In this document: one piece after another, positions 1-5,909 of the stretch
How positions within the stretch are numbered: the first letter of the stretch is position 1
Layout of the letters: every line of letters starts with the position of its first letter
Assembly: GCA_040005915.1 (NCBI GenBank)
Contig: JBDTYA010000308.1
Location: 1-5,909 of the forward strand
DNA length: 5,909 bases
DNA from: JAENVT01 sp040005915
Lineage (GTDB): Bacteria; Actinomycetota; Acidimicrobiia; Acidimicrobiales; Ilumatobacteraceae
Direction of reading: 5' to 3'
Notes under the pieces: model-generated
Databases searched by the model: none
Seen by the model: only the letters and a program-made list of their open reading frames with translations
Told to the model about the DNA's origin: nothing
Program-made: the position numbers and the translations under genes

Positions 1-399
<399 letters not shown>

Positions 400-403
<4 letters not shown>

Positions 404-1251
404 GCGGGAAGCCTACCGCTGGCCAAACCGCCCTCGATCAGGACCTTCGCCACATCCGCGAGGTTGCGGGCAACAAGATCGGGCGTCGGAACGACGACGC
501 TTCCGGGTGCGGTCACACCCGACTCGACGTGCGCGTACCGGCAACCCAGGGTCCGAGCCATCAAGCCGTCGGTCTCCGGACGATCGCCGACCATCACCGC
601 CCGTTTCGCTGCGTTGTGGCCGATGATGGCGCGCACGAGCTCCGCCATCGGTTCGTACGGCTTGCCGGCGATGACCGGCACGACGCCGGAGGCGGTGACG
701 ATCGACGCAAGGATTGCTCCTCCGCCTGGTATCGGTCCGTCCGGAGTCGGATATGTGGCATCGTCGTTGGTCCCGATCAGTCGTGCCCCGTTGCGCGCCG
801 CCCGGCTGGCGACGAGCATCCCGTCGTAGTCGAAGTCGCGGTGAAAGCCGACGACGACTGCGTCGACGGCATCGCCGCGCACATTTCCTGCCTCGTCGCT
901 CACCACAGCACCGCGGCCTTCGACGGCCTGCACCACTCCCTCACCACCGCAGACCAACACCCGCTCACCGGGCTCGATCAACATGGCGGCCGCGCTCGCC
1001 GACGTCAGCACGTCGCCGACAGCGGGAATCCCGATCGCGTCGAGCGACGACTCCTGCACCTCGACGCGCGCCGACGAGTTGTTCGTCACGAACAACACTC
1101 TGTGACCGGCCGCGCGTAGCTTGGCTATCGCTTCGACCGAGCCCGGGATCGGCTGGTGCGACAACCACACGACTCCATCGAGGTCACACAGCACGACGCA
1201 CGGTGTGCCGTCTGCCGACGGATCGTTGGGCTCGTCGGCGACTTCATCCAT
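400..1251 (-). CDS. HAD-IIA (NagD-like) sugar/glycerol phosphate phosphatase
   Basis: A 283-aa cytoplasmic HAD-superfamily hydrolase with all four motifs. Motif I is LCDLDGVV (nucleophile Asp23, acid/base Asp25). Motif II is VTNNSS with Thr56. Motif III is the Lys197 of AGKP. Motif IV is GDRPETD (Asp223, Asp228) for Mg2+. A C2-type cap lies between motifs II and III; its GTNDDATYPTPDG segment resembles the NagD/phosphoglycolate phosphatase cap. The overall pattern recalls mycobacterial Rv1692, described as a glycerol 3-phosphate phosphatase; the substrate here is inferred. The open frame continues 56 codons upstream, but that part runs antisense into the divergent DUF1015 gene and looks unlike the family, so ATG at 1251 is chosen. 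An in-frame GTG at 1269 is possible. Neither has a convincing Shine-Dalgarno, so a leaderless message is plausible. The TGA overlaps the ATG of the phasin-like gene. Confidence 0.9.
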
Positions 1252-1290
1252 ACCTGGCCATGTTGGCACGCCAGGTGCCAACCTGTACGG
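1252..1290. promoter_or_regulatory. 39-bp divergent intergenic region with inverted repeat (candidate operator)
   Basis: This gap separates the start codons of the HAD phosphatase (minus) and the DUF1015 gene (plus) and must hold both promoters unless these lie inside coding sequence. It contains a perfect 8-bp inverted repeat, gttggcac (1262-1269) and gtgccaac (1275-1282), with a 5-bp spacer. That is a 21-bp palindromic block of operator size. I see no good -10/-35 pair or Shine-Dalgarno for either gene, which fits leaderless transcripts but does not show them. The repeat is seen; its regulatory role is inferred. Confidence 0.45.
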
Positions 1291-2541
1291 GTGCCCCGAT
1301 TCGAGCCCTTCGCCGCATTGCGTTACTCGCCACTCGAGCCACTCGACGATGTCACGGCACCGCCGTACGACGTCCTTTCGGCCGCCGACATCGACGGTCT
1401 CCTGGCGCGGCACCCGCACAACATCGTCGCTATCGACGTCCCGCTCGATCGCGACGGGCCGGGTCGTTACGGGCTCGCCTCGGAGCGCCTACATGCGTGG
1501 ATCGACGAGGGCGCGTTGGTTCGCGACGCAGTGGCGTCACTGACGCTCTACCGGATGGACTTCACCGATGAGTCCGGGCGCGAACGCCGCACGGTAGGGG
1601 TGGTCGGCGCCCTGGAAGTCGTCGACGAAGGCGATGGAGGCGTACTTCCTCACGAACGGACGACACCCAAGGCGAAGACCGATCGGCTCGACCTCACGCG
1701 GGCGACGCACTGCAACCTGTCGCCGGTGTGGGGTCTGTCGTTGACCGCCGGCCTCACCGATCTGTTGCAACAACCGGGCGAATCGGTGGGGCAGTGCACC
1801 GACGAGAACGGGGTCCTGCATCGCGTCGAGCGCGTCACCGATCCTGCGCGGCTCGCAGCGATCTGTGCCGCCGTTGGCTCGAACCCGGTGCTGATTGCCG
1901 ACGGCCACCATCGGTACGCCGTCAGCCGCTCATACCGCGACGAGGTTCGTGACGCGACGGGCCGGGTCGACACCGATGCCGAGCTGACGATGTCGTTCGT
2001 TGCCGAACTCGTCGACGAGCAGCTGAGCATCGACCCCATCCATCGTGTGTACACAGGAATGACTGCCGATGCCTTGATCGGCCGGCTCGAGCCTTTCTTC
2101 GCCGTAGCCGAGGCCGGGCGGGTGACCGGTCGGTTCGCTGCCGTAGCGATTCAGCGGGGCGCGATGTGCCTCGTCCGCCGCGATGGGACGGGCGTGTGGT
2201 TGACACCGCGCACCGAAGCGTTCGCCACGGTGCGAGCCCTTGATGGTGCCTACCTCGAACACGCGTTGGAAGATGTTGGCGGGCTCGAGGTCAACTACCA
2301 GCACGGCGTGCAGAACGTCATCGACCTGCTGACGGACGGCGACGCGGACGCAGCGGTGATCATCCGACCGACCAGTATCGACGAGATCCGTCGGACCGCC
2401 ATCGAGCGTCTGTTGATGCCACCGAAGTCGACGTTCTTCACTCCGAAGTTGCGAACCGGCCTCGTTGTGCGGCCGTTGGACCTCGACGAGGGTTCGCCGC
2501 GTCAGGCCACCGTGACGGCCGCGTCGAGGTACACGTCTTGA
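1291..2541 (+). CDS. DUF1015 family protein (possible ParB/SerK-like kinase fold; function unproven)
   Basis: 416 aa, the usual length for DUF1015 (PF06245). Conserved stations are visible in order: an N-terminal VPRFEPFAALRY, APPYDVL (23-29), LPHERTTPKAKTDRL (119-133) followed by NLSPVW (142-147), the hallmark ADGHHRY (203-209), an HR pair (251-252), and a C-terminal segment ending LRTGLVVRPLD. No signal peptide or membrane helix is seen. The frame opens at 1156, but those codons lie antisense to the HAD gene's N-terminus and the family begins at the RFEPF segment, so GTG 1291 is preferred. The DGHHR motif recalls the ParB/sulfiredoxin-fold free-serine kinases SerK and SbnI, and in other genomes DUF1015 genes often sit beside serA/serC (from memory). 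A role in serine or amino-acid metabolism is therefore a hypothesis only. It is the only plus-strand gene here and its last 40 bp overlap the aldolase gene. Confidence 0.88.
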   Translation: MPRFEPFAALRYSPLEPLDDVTAPPYDVLSAADIDGLLARHPHNIVAIDVPLDRDGPGRYGLASERLHAWIDEGALVRDAVASLTLYRMDFTDESGRERRTVGVVGALEVVDEGDGGVLPHERTTPKAKTDRLDLTRATHCNLSPVWGLSLTAGLTDLLQQPGESVGQCTDENGVLHRVERVTDPARLAAICAAVGSNPVLIADGHHRYAVSRSYRDEVRDATGRVDTDAELTMSFVAELVDEQLSIDPIHRVYTGMTADALIGRLEPFFAVAEAGRVTGRFAAVAIQRGAMCLVRRDGTGVWLTPRTEAFATVRALDGAYLEHALEDVGGLEVNYQHGVQNVIDLLTDGDADAAVIIRPTSIDEIRRTAIERLLMPPKSTFFTPKLRTGLVVRPLDLDEGSPRQATVTAASRYTS

Positions 2542-3569
2542 ATCGCGTTCAGCAATCCGATCCCGTCGTGCATCGGTCGTTGGAACGACTTTCGGCCGGA
2601 GATCAAGCCTTGACCGCCGGCCCGCTTGTTGATGACGGCGGTCCGCACGGCAGCAGCGAGATCGCCGTCGCCCTTGCTCTCGCCGCCGCTGTTGATCAGT
2701 CCGATGCGACCCATGTAGCAGTTGACGACCTGCCACCGTGCAAGGTCGATGGGGTGGTCGGTGGTCAGCTTGTCGTACACCAGCTGATTGGTCTTGCCGT
2801 ATGAGCTGGTACCCATTCCGCTGAGCGCGTTGTAGCCGCCGTTGTTCTCGGGGAGCTTCTGCTTGATGATGTCGGCCTCGATGGTGACGCCGATGTGGTT
2901 GGCCTGCCCGGTGAGATCCGCGGACATCTCGTAGTTGACCCCGTCGACCTTGAATGCGTTGTTGCGCGTGTAGCACCACAGCACCGTGAACATCCCGAGG
3001 TCGTGCGCCTCCTTGAACGCCTTCGACACCTCCTGCAGCTGACGGGTGCTGTTGTCGGATCCGAAGTAGATGGTGGCCCCGATCCCGCATGCGCCGAGAT
3101 CGAACGCCTGCCGCGCGGAGCCGAACATCACCTGGTCGGCCTTGTTGGGGTACGTCAGGAGCTCGTTGTGGTTGATCTTGACGATGAACGGGATGCGGTG
3201 GGCGTACTTGCGACTGACAGCACCCAGCACACCGAACGTCGTGGCGACGGCGTTGCAACCACCGTTGATCGCCAGTTCGACGATGTTGGCAGGATCGAAG
3301 TACAGCGGATTGGGAGCAAATGAAGAGGCCGCCGAGTGCTCGATCCCTTGGTCGACGGGCAGGATCGAGAGGTAGCCGGTGTTGGCCAGCCGACCGTGAC
3401 CGTAGAGCTGACCGAGGCTGCGAAGCACGGCCGGAGAGCGGTCGGACATCGCCAAGGAACGGTCCAGGAAGTCTGGACCGGTGAGCATCAACTGCTCTCG
3501 GGTCACACCGGCACAGACATGGTTCAACAGCATCTCGGCATCGTCGCCGAGCAGGGCGGAAACGTCCAC
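2502..3569 (-). CDS. fbaB: Class I fructose-bisphosphate aldolase, FbaB type
   Basis: 355 aa against 350 in E. coli FbaB, and similar along the whole length. It reversibly cleaves fructose 1,6-bisphosphate to dihydroxyacetone phosphate and glyceraldehyde 3-phosphate through a Schiff base, without a metal, in the cytoplasm. Shared blocks include GYLSILPVDQGIEHSA (65-80), NPLYFDP (87-93), RIPFIVKINHNE (125-136), SADLTGQANH (216-225), EADIIKQK with the likely Schiff-base Lys236, NCYMGRIGLINSGG (283-296) and AVINKRAGG (311-319). A short Gly/Ser insertion near 249-258 is absent from the E. coli enzyme as I recall it. The frame is open far upstream, but GTG 3569 has a GAGGAG Shine-Dalgarno and begins where the E. 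coli protein begins. ATG 3599, ten codons earlier, is the alternative. It follows the SSB-like gene by 101 bp and converges on the DUF1015 gene. Confidence 0.96.
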   Translation of the reverse strand: MDVSALLGDDAEMLLNHVCAGVTREQLMLTGPDFLDRSLAMSDRSPAVLRSLGQLYGHGRLANTGYLSILPVDQGIEHSAASSFAPNPLYFDPANIVELAINGGCNAVATTFGVLGAVSRKYAHRIPFIVKINHNELLTYPNKADQVMFGSARQAFDLGACGIGATIYFGSDNSTRQLQEVSKAFKEAHDLGMFTVLWCYTRNNAFKVDGVNYEMSADLTGQANHIGVTIEADIIKQKLPENNGGYNALSGMGTSSYGKTNQLVYDKLTTDHPIDLARWQVVNCYMGRIGLINSGGESKGDGDLAAAVRTAVINKRAGGQGLISGRKSFQRPMHDGIGLLNAIQDVYLDAAVTVA

Positions 3570-3670
3570 GACACTCCTCGAAATTGGTTCACGACCCATC
3601 GCTGAGTCGGCACCGCCGTGTGGCGATGCGGCGGGGGTGATCGTACCGGCCCCGACCGGGTGCGGCTGGA
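3570..3670. other. Intergenic spacer between SSB-like gene and aldolase gene
   Basis: 101 bp with no gene. On the minus strand TACGAT (3645-3640) fits a loose actinobacterial -10 pattern, but there is no recognisable -35 at the usual distance. A 6-bp GC inverted repeat (3613-3618 with 3629-3634) lacks a T-run. Neither is strong, so whether the aldolase gene has its own promoter cannot be read from the sequence. Confidence 0.4.
3574..3579 (-). promoter_or_regulatory. Ribosome binding site setting the aldolase start
   Basis: On the minus strand GAGGAG is followed by TGTC and then GTG at 3569. The spacing is 4 nt from the end of the hexamer, or 6 nt if only GAGG pairs. No comparable site precedes the upstream ATG at 3599. 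This favours the GTG start, which also agrees with alignment to E. coli FbaB. Confidence 0.65.
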
Positions 3671-4006
3671 TCACCGAGCGCCGAGGGCGCTGACCGCGTG
3701 CTCGAGCAAGCGTTGCGCCTGGCGCTTCTTGGCGGCCTCGCACACCTCGGTGGCAACGACCTCGGTGCGGGCCTGCGTGCCTGCCGGACCGCGATAGAAG
3801 CGGCGCTTCACCACACCGCGTACGACGACATCGACACCGGCACCCCAGTCGGGGATGGTCGGCGGATCGAACCAGGCGACCGGCACGTTGGCCGTGCCCT
3901 CGTCGGTGGTCGTCGTCACCTCCAACGACAGCAAGCGGCTACCCGATGAGAGCGCTCGAAGAACCGGGTCGCTCGACAAGCGACCTTGCAGAAAGACGAC
4001 GTTCAT
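3671..4006 (-). CDS. Short single-stranded DNA-binding protein-like OB-fold protein
   Basis: 111 aa. The N-terminal MNVVFLQGRLSSDPVLRAL is the classic first strand and turn of bacterial SSB. LLSLEVTTTT (25-34), VPVAWFDPP (41-49) and GVDVVVRGVVKRRFYRG (57-73) follow as further OB-fold strands, then TEVVATEV (81-88). The protein ends in a Lys/Arg/Gln helix (91-111) and has no Gly-rich linker or acidic DDDIPF-type tip, so it is unlikely to recruit repair partners as the main SSB does. It is better read as an accessory SSB paralogue; ssDNA binding is inferred from the fold. The frame opens at a GTG at 4024, but ATG 4006 has a strong GGAGG site 8 nt upstream and starts at the conserved MNxxxLxGRL. 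It lies 100 bp after the TPR gene and 101 bp before the aldolase gene, all on one strand. Confidence 0.82.
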   Translation of the reverse strand: MNVVFLQGRLSSDPVLRALSSGSRLLSLEVTTTTDEGTANVPVAWFDPPTIPDWGAGVDVVVRGVVKRRFYRGPAGTQARTEVVATEVCEAAKKRQAQRLLEHAVSALGAR

Positions 4007-4014
4007 GTTGACGA

Positions 4015-4019
4015 CCTCC
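4015..4019 (-). promoter_or_regulatory. Ribosome binding site of the SSB-like gene
   Basis: On the minus strand GGAGG lies 8 nt before ATG 4006. It falls inside the longer frame that begins at GTG 4024, so it decides in favour of the ATG. The rest of the 100-bp spacer (4007-4106) shows no clear promoter pair and no T-tailed hairpin after the TPR gene. Confidence 0.75.
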
Positions 4020-4106
4020 GACACGCCCTATCGGCGCGATGAGAATGAGATGCTCGGGGGAAGCCGTACGTCGAACAGTACCAAGGGGGTGTGACGCGGT
4101 TCGTAG

Positions 4107-5735
4107 TCAGCGGCCCAAGCCGCGCAGGCGATCGGAGACGTCGGCGAAGTCGGGATCGATCTGGGCGACCATGCCGAAGAAGCGACGGGCCTTGATGACG
4201 TCGCCTGAACGGTCGTGGAGGTCGCCGAGCATGTACCACTGCCGCAAGTGGTGATCGCGCACCTTCTTGGGAGCCTCGGCGGCTCGCTCCATCAGCTTCA
4301 ACGCGCCCTTCAAGTCACCCTGGTCGGCCAGAGCGCCGGCGGCGACGATGCGGCCCTCGGCCATCAGCGCAGGCTCCGGCGATCCCTCGCGGAGCTCGAG
4401 CCACAACTTGTCGACCATGTCGAACCGTTTGAGGGCCCGGTAGCAGTCAGCCAGCACGGCGTGGTGGTTCAACGTGCGGTCGAGCTCGCGGGCGGTCTCC
4501 AGTTCGGCGGCAGCTTTGCGCCATTGACCGGTTCCGTGGAACGCCAGACCGGCGATCTCGTGACCGAAGGCCATGTCGGGCAGATCGCGCAACACCGACT
4601 GCACCATCCGTCGGGCGTCGTCGAATCGCCCGCGATCGAGCGCATCGGCCGCGGTGGCAAGCCGCTCCTTGTACTTGGCGGCACGCGCCGACGGCGCGCT
4701 CTTCTGCAGATCCTCGGCTACCTCGGGTGCCAGGTCGAGCGACTTACGGCGGCGAGCCGATCCCGACTTGTCGACCGCGGTCTTGTCGGGCTCCTCCGGA
4801 TGCGATGCACGCGCCGTCGCCTTGCGGGCCGCCGAGCGAAGCGGGCCGTCGTCGACCCACTGCTCGCGCTCCCAAGGTGCCGGCGCAGCCTGCTCGCGTG
4901 GCTCGCGGACACCTCGCGCCAGCTTGACCTCGGCCGAGCGGATCTGAGCCGCAGTCTTCGGAGCCTCGACACGGCGCGGCGGCACTCGGTCGCGTCCGGC
5001 TGGCCGATCAGTGGGCCGGCCACTCGTGCGGCCGCTGGGACGACCATTGGGCCGGTCGTCGGAACGGTCGGATGGTCGCCGCTCCGATCCGCCGAACGAG
5101 CGTCCTGCAGGGCGCCCCTCCGCTCGTCCCTCGGGACGCGGTCGCGAACCCTCGTATCGCCGCGGCCGATCTGCCCCATCGGCGCTCGCAGCCGGGCCGT
5201 ATCGCCGCGGCCGATCCCCACCCTCTTCTGCGCGAACCGCCCGCGGGTCACGCCGAGATGCGTCACGCCGTGGTGGTCCACTGCGACCACCGTCGCTGCT
5301 GCCATAACGGCGCGGCGCCGGGCGGCCATCGGTGCTCGAGCCGCCGTCCCGGCGGGGGCCTCGCGGGCGGGCTTCGCCGGCTGCGCCTCGTTCGCTCGGT
5401 GGACGCTCCACCGCACCGTTGGCGCGGACCGGACGCGGTCCACTGCCCGTCGATCGATCGCGGTATGGGCGTTGGCCGGACTCTTCGGCGCCTGGGCGCC
5501 TCGGCGTGGCCGGGCGCGGGCCGCTGCGTCGTGCCTCGGGAGCAGCAGCACCACGAGCGCCCTGGGGTCTGCCGCCGGCCCCTCGGGGGCGGCTCGCACC
5601 ACCGTCGGGTCGACCACGACTGCCACTCGAGCCACCACGGCTGGTGCCTCCGGCGGCGCCCTGCCCTGGCCCAGAGGGACGGCCCGGTCGCTGCGGCCGA
5701 CCGGAATTGGACGAGGGTCGGCGGTCGTACGGCAT
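4107..5735 (-). CDS. TPR protein with long disordered Arg/Pro/Gly-rich N-terminal region
   Basis: 542 aa in two unlike halves. Residues 1 to about 260 are low-complexity and strongly basic, made of recurring RP, GRP, RGG, DRPRRYG and RPSGR pieces, and look disordered. Residues about 260-350 are a charged linker. Residues about 353-542 are helical TPR-like repeats, roughly five: 353-387, 388-421, 422-454, 455-490 and 493-528. They show the spaced small and aromatic residues expected, for example AGLAFHGTGQWRKAAAELETA. No signal peptide or membrane segment is visible. TPRs bind proteins, and Arg/Gly-rich tails commonly bind RNA; a role near ribosomes or RNA is inference. Actinobacteria often carry a TPR gene next to a NagD-like HAD gene (Rv1691-Rv1692 in Mycobacterium, from memory); here SSB, aldolase and DUF1015 genes lie between them. 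Start ATG 5735 has no good Shine-Dalgarno. Its antisense strand also has a long open frame, but only this strand encodes recognisable repeats. Confidence 0.85.
   Translation of the reverse strand: MPYDRRPSSNSGRPQRPGRPSGPGQGAAGGTSRGGSSGSRGRPDGGASRPRGAGGRPQGARGAAAPEARRSGPRPATPRRPGAEESGQRPYRDRSTGSGPRPVRANGAVERPPSERGAAGEARPRGPRRDGGSSTDGRPAPRRYGSSDGGRSGPPRRDASRRDPRAVRAEEGGDRPRRYGPAASADGADRPRRYEGSRPRPEGRAEGRPAGRSFGGSERRPSDRSDDRPNGRPSGRTSGRPTDRPAGRDRVPPRRVEAPKTAAQIRSAEVKLARGVREPREQAAPAPWEREQWVDDGPLRSAARKATARASHPEEPDKTAVDKSGSARRRKSLDLAPEVAEDLQKSAPSARAAKYKERLATAADALDRGRFDDARRMVQSVLRDLPDMAFGHEIAGLAFHGTGQWRKAAAELETARELDRTLNHHAVLADCYRALKRFDMVDKLWLELREGSPEPALMAEGRIVAAGALADQGDLKGALKLMERAAEAPKKVRDHHLRQWYMLGDLHDRSGDVIKARRFFGMVAQIDPDFADVSDRLRGLGR
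5153..5216. repeat. Pair of 19-bp direct repeats inside the TPR gene's disordered region
   Basis: The 19-mer cgtatcgccgcggccgatc occurs at 5153-5171 and again at 5198-5216, a 45-bp period equal to 15 codons. On the minus strand each copy encodes the DRPRRY hexapeptide. This suggests that the low-complexity segment grew by in-frame duplication. Weaker variants of the same peptide (APRRYG, QRPYRD) occur elsewhere in the same half of the protein. Confidence 0.85.
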
Positions 5736-5830
5736 AGGTGTTCGAGCCTAGGACCAAACCCGAGGCAGCGGCGCGGCCGGAGCGTTGGTCCCGACTCCGC
5801 CCAGGTGATCGCCGGCGCTGGGACATGAGG
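5736..5830. other. Spacer between TPR gene start and rRNA terminator
   Basis: 95 bp that should hold the promoter of the TPR gene if the terminator works. On the minus strand TAGGCT (5750-5745) lies 9 nt before the ATG and loosely fits a -10 box, without a recognisable -35. A perfect 7-bp inverted repeat, ggaccaa (5751-5757) and ttggtcc (5785-5791), flanks a 27-nt GC-rich interval. Both are weak signals, and no small gene is apparent. Confidence 0.35.
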
Positions 5831-5867
5831 CCAAAACGCAAACGAACGCCCCCGAAGGGGCGTTCGT
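5831..5867 (-). terminator. Intrinsic terminator of the rRNA operon
   Basis: An 11-bp perfect stem (5842-5852 with 5857-5867) closes a 4-nt loop. Read on the minus strand, the loop is UUCG closed by C-G, the very stable tetraloop. A T-rich stretch with TTGCGTTTT follows at 5842-5833. It lies about 10 nt after the 5S rRNA 3' end and before the TPR gene, so it should stop rRNA transcription there. Confidence 0.9.
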
Positions 5868-5877
5868 GCTTGAGAAA

Positions 5878-5909
5878 TCCGGCGGCGTCCTACTCTCCCA
5901 GGGGGTCTA
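5878..5909 (-). rRNA. rrf: 5S ribosomal RNA, 3' end only (partial)
   Basis: The minus strand at the right edge reads GGGAGAGTAGGACGCCGCC followed by GG. This is the conserved 3' arm of bacterial 5S rRNA, where GAGAGTAGG is near-invariant. About 32 nt are inside the window; the other roughly 85 nt, and presumably 23S and 16S rRNA, lie to the right. The exact mature 3' end is uncertain by a few bases. The terminator next to it marks the end of the rRNA operon. Confidence 0.9.

Noticed and set aside
714..1571. A 285-codon plus-strand frame over the HAD gene
   Set aside because: It is an extreme Arg/Pro/Ser-rich translation typical of an out-of-frame GC-rich read. The HAD motifs on the minus strand are complete.
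1930..3258. A 442-codon minus-strand frame across the DUF1015 and aldolase genes
   Set aside because: It is an alternative frame of two well-supported genes and is full of Arg/His/Gln without any family signal.
3613..3634. GC inverted repeat between the SSB-like and aldolase genes as a terminator
   Set aside because: The arms are only 6 bp, the loop is 10 nt and there is no T-run on either strand. Such repeats are common by chance at this GC content.
4007..4106. Possible promoter (TACTGT on the minus strand) for the SSB-like gene
   Set aside because: No -35-like hexamer lies at a suitable distance, and TANNNT alone is too frequent to support a call.
4215..5828. A 537-codon open frame on the plus strand antisense to the TPR gene
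   Set aside because: Its translation shows no recognisable domain and is Arg/Ala/Ser-biased as expected for a GC-rich shadow frame. The minus strand encodes clear TPR repeats, and the frame runs to near the rRNA terminator.

Overview
This is a GC-rich, densely packed bacterial chromosome segment with GTG starts, short or overlapping gene borders and a Lys-Ala-Pro-tailed phasin. Together these point to a high-GC actinobacterium, plausibly of the Acidimicrobiia/Ilumatobacter type; the lineage is inferred, not proven. No CRISPR array, transposase, integrase, phage gene or clear mobile element is visible. It reads as a housekeeping locus just downstream of a ribosomal RNA operon.

Layout from right to left, the direction most genes are read. 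The right edge holds the 3' end of a 5S rRNA on the minus strand. A strong intrinsic terminator with a UUCG tetraloop follows. Next, all on the minus strand, come: a 542-aa protein with a long disordered Arg/Pro/Gly-rich N-terminal half and a C-terminal TPR domain; a short SSB-like OB-fold protein; an E. coli FbaB-type class I fructose-bisphosphate aldolase; a NagD-like HAD phosphatase (HAD-IIA); and a phasin-like protein that runs off the left edge and ends in a histone H1-like KKAPA repeat tail.

One gene runs the other way: a DUF1015 protein on the plus strand. It is divergent from the HAD phosphatase across only 39 bp, which contain an 8-bp-armed inverted repeat. It converges on the aldolase gene with a 40-bp tail-to-tail coding overlap.

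How the genes fit together: the HAD phosphatase and phasin genes share an ATGA stop/start overlap and are very probably translationally coupled. From memory, the TPR/HAD pair resembles the Rv1691-Rv1692 neighbourhood of Mycobacterium, which leads on to tlyA, nadK and recN; if the synteny holds, those genes lie beyond the left edge. The aldolase acts in central carbon metabolism. The DUF1015 protein has no proven role, but its DGHHR motif and (from memory) serine-pathway neighbours in other genomes suggest amino-acid metabolism. I see no clear new defence or mobile system. The points most worth following up are the DUF1015 gene with its compact divergent operator-like region, the RGG/RPG-rich TPR protein beside the rRNA operon, and the tailless short SSB paralogue.
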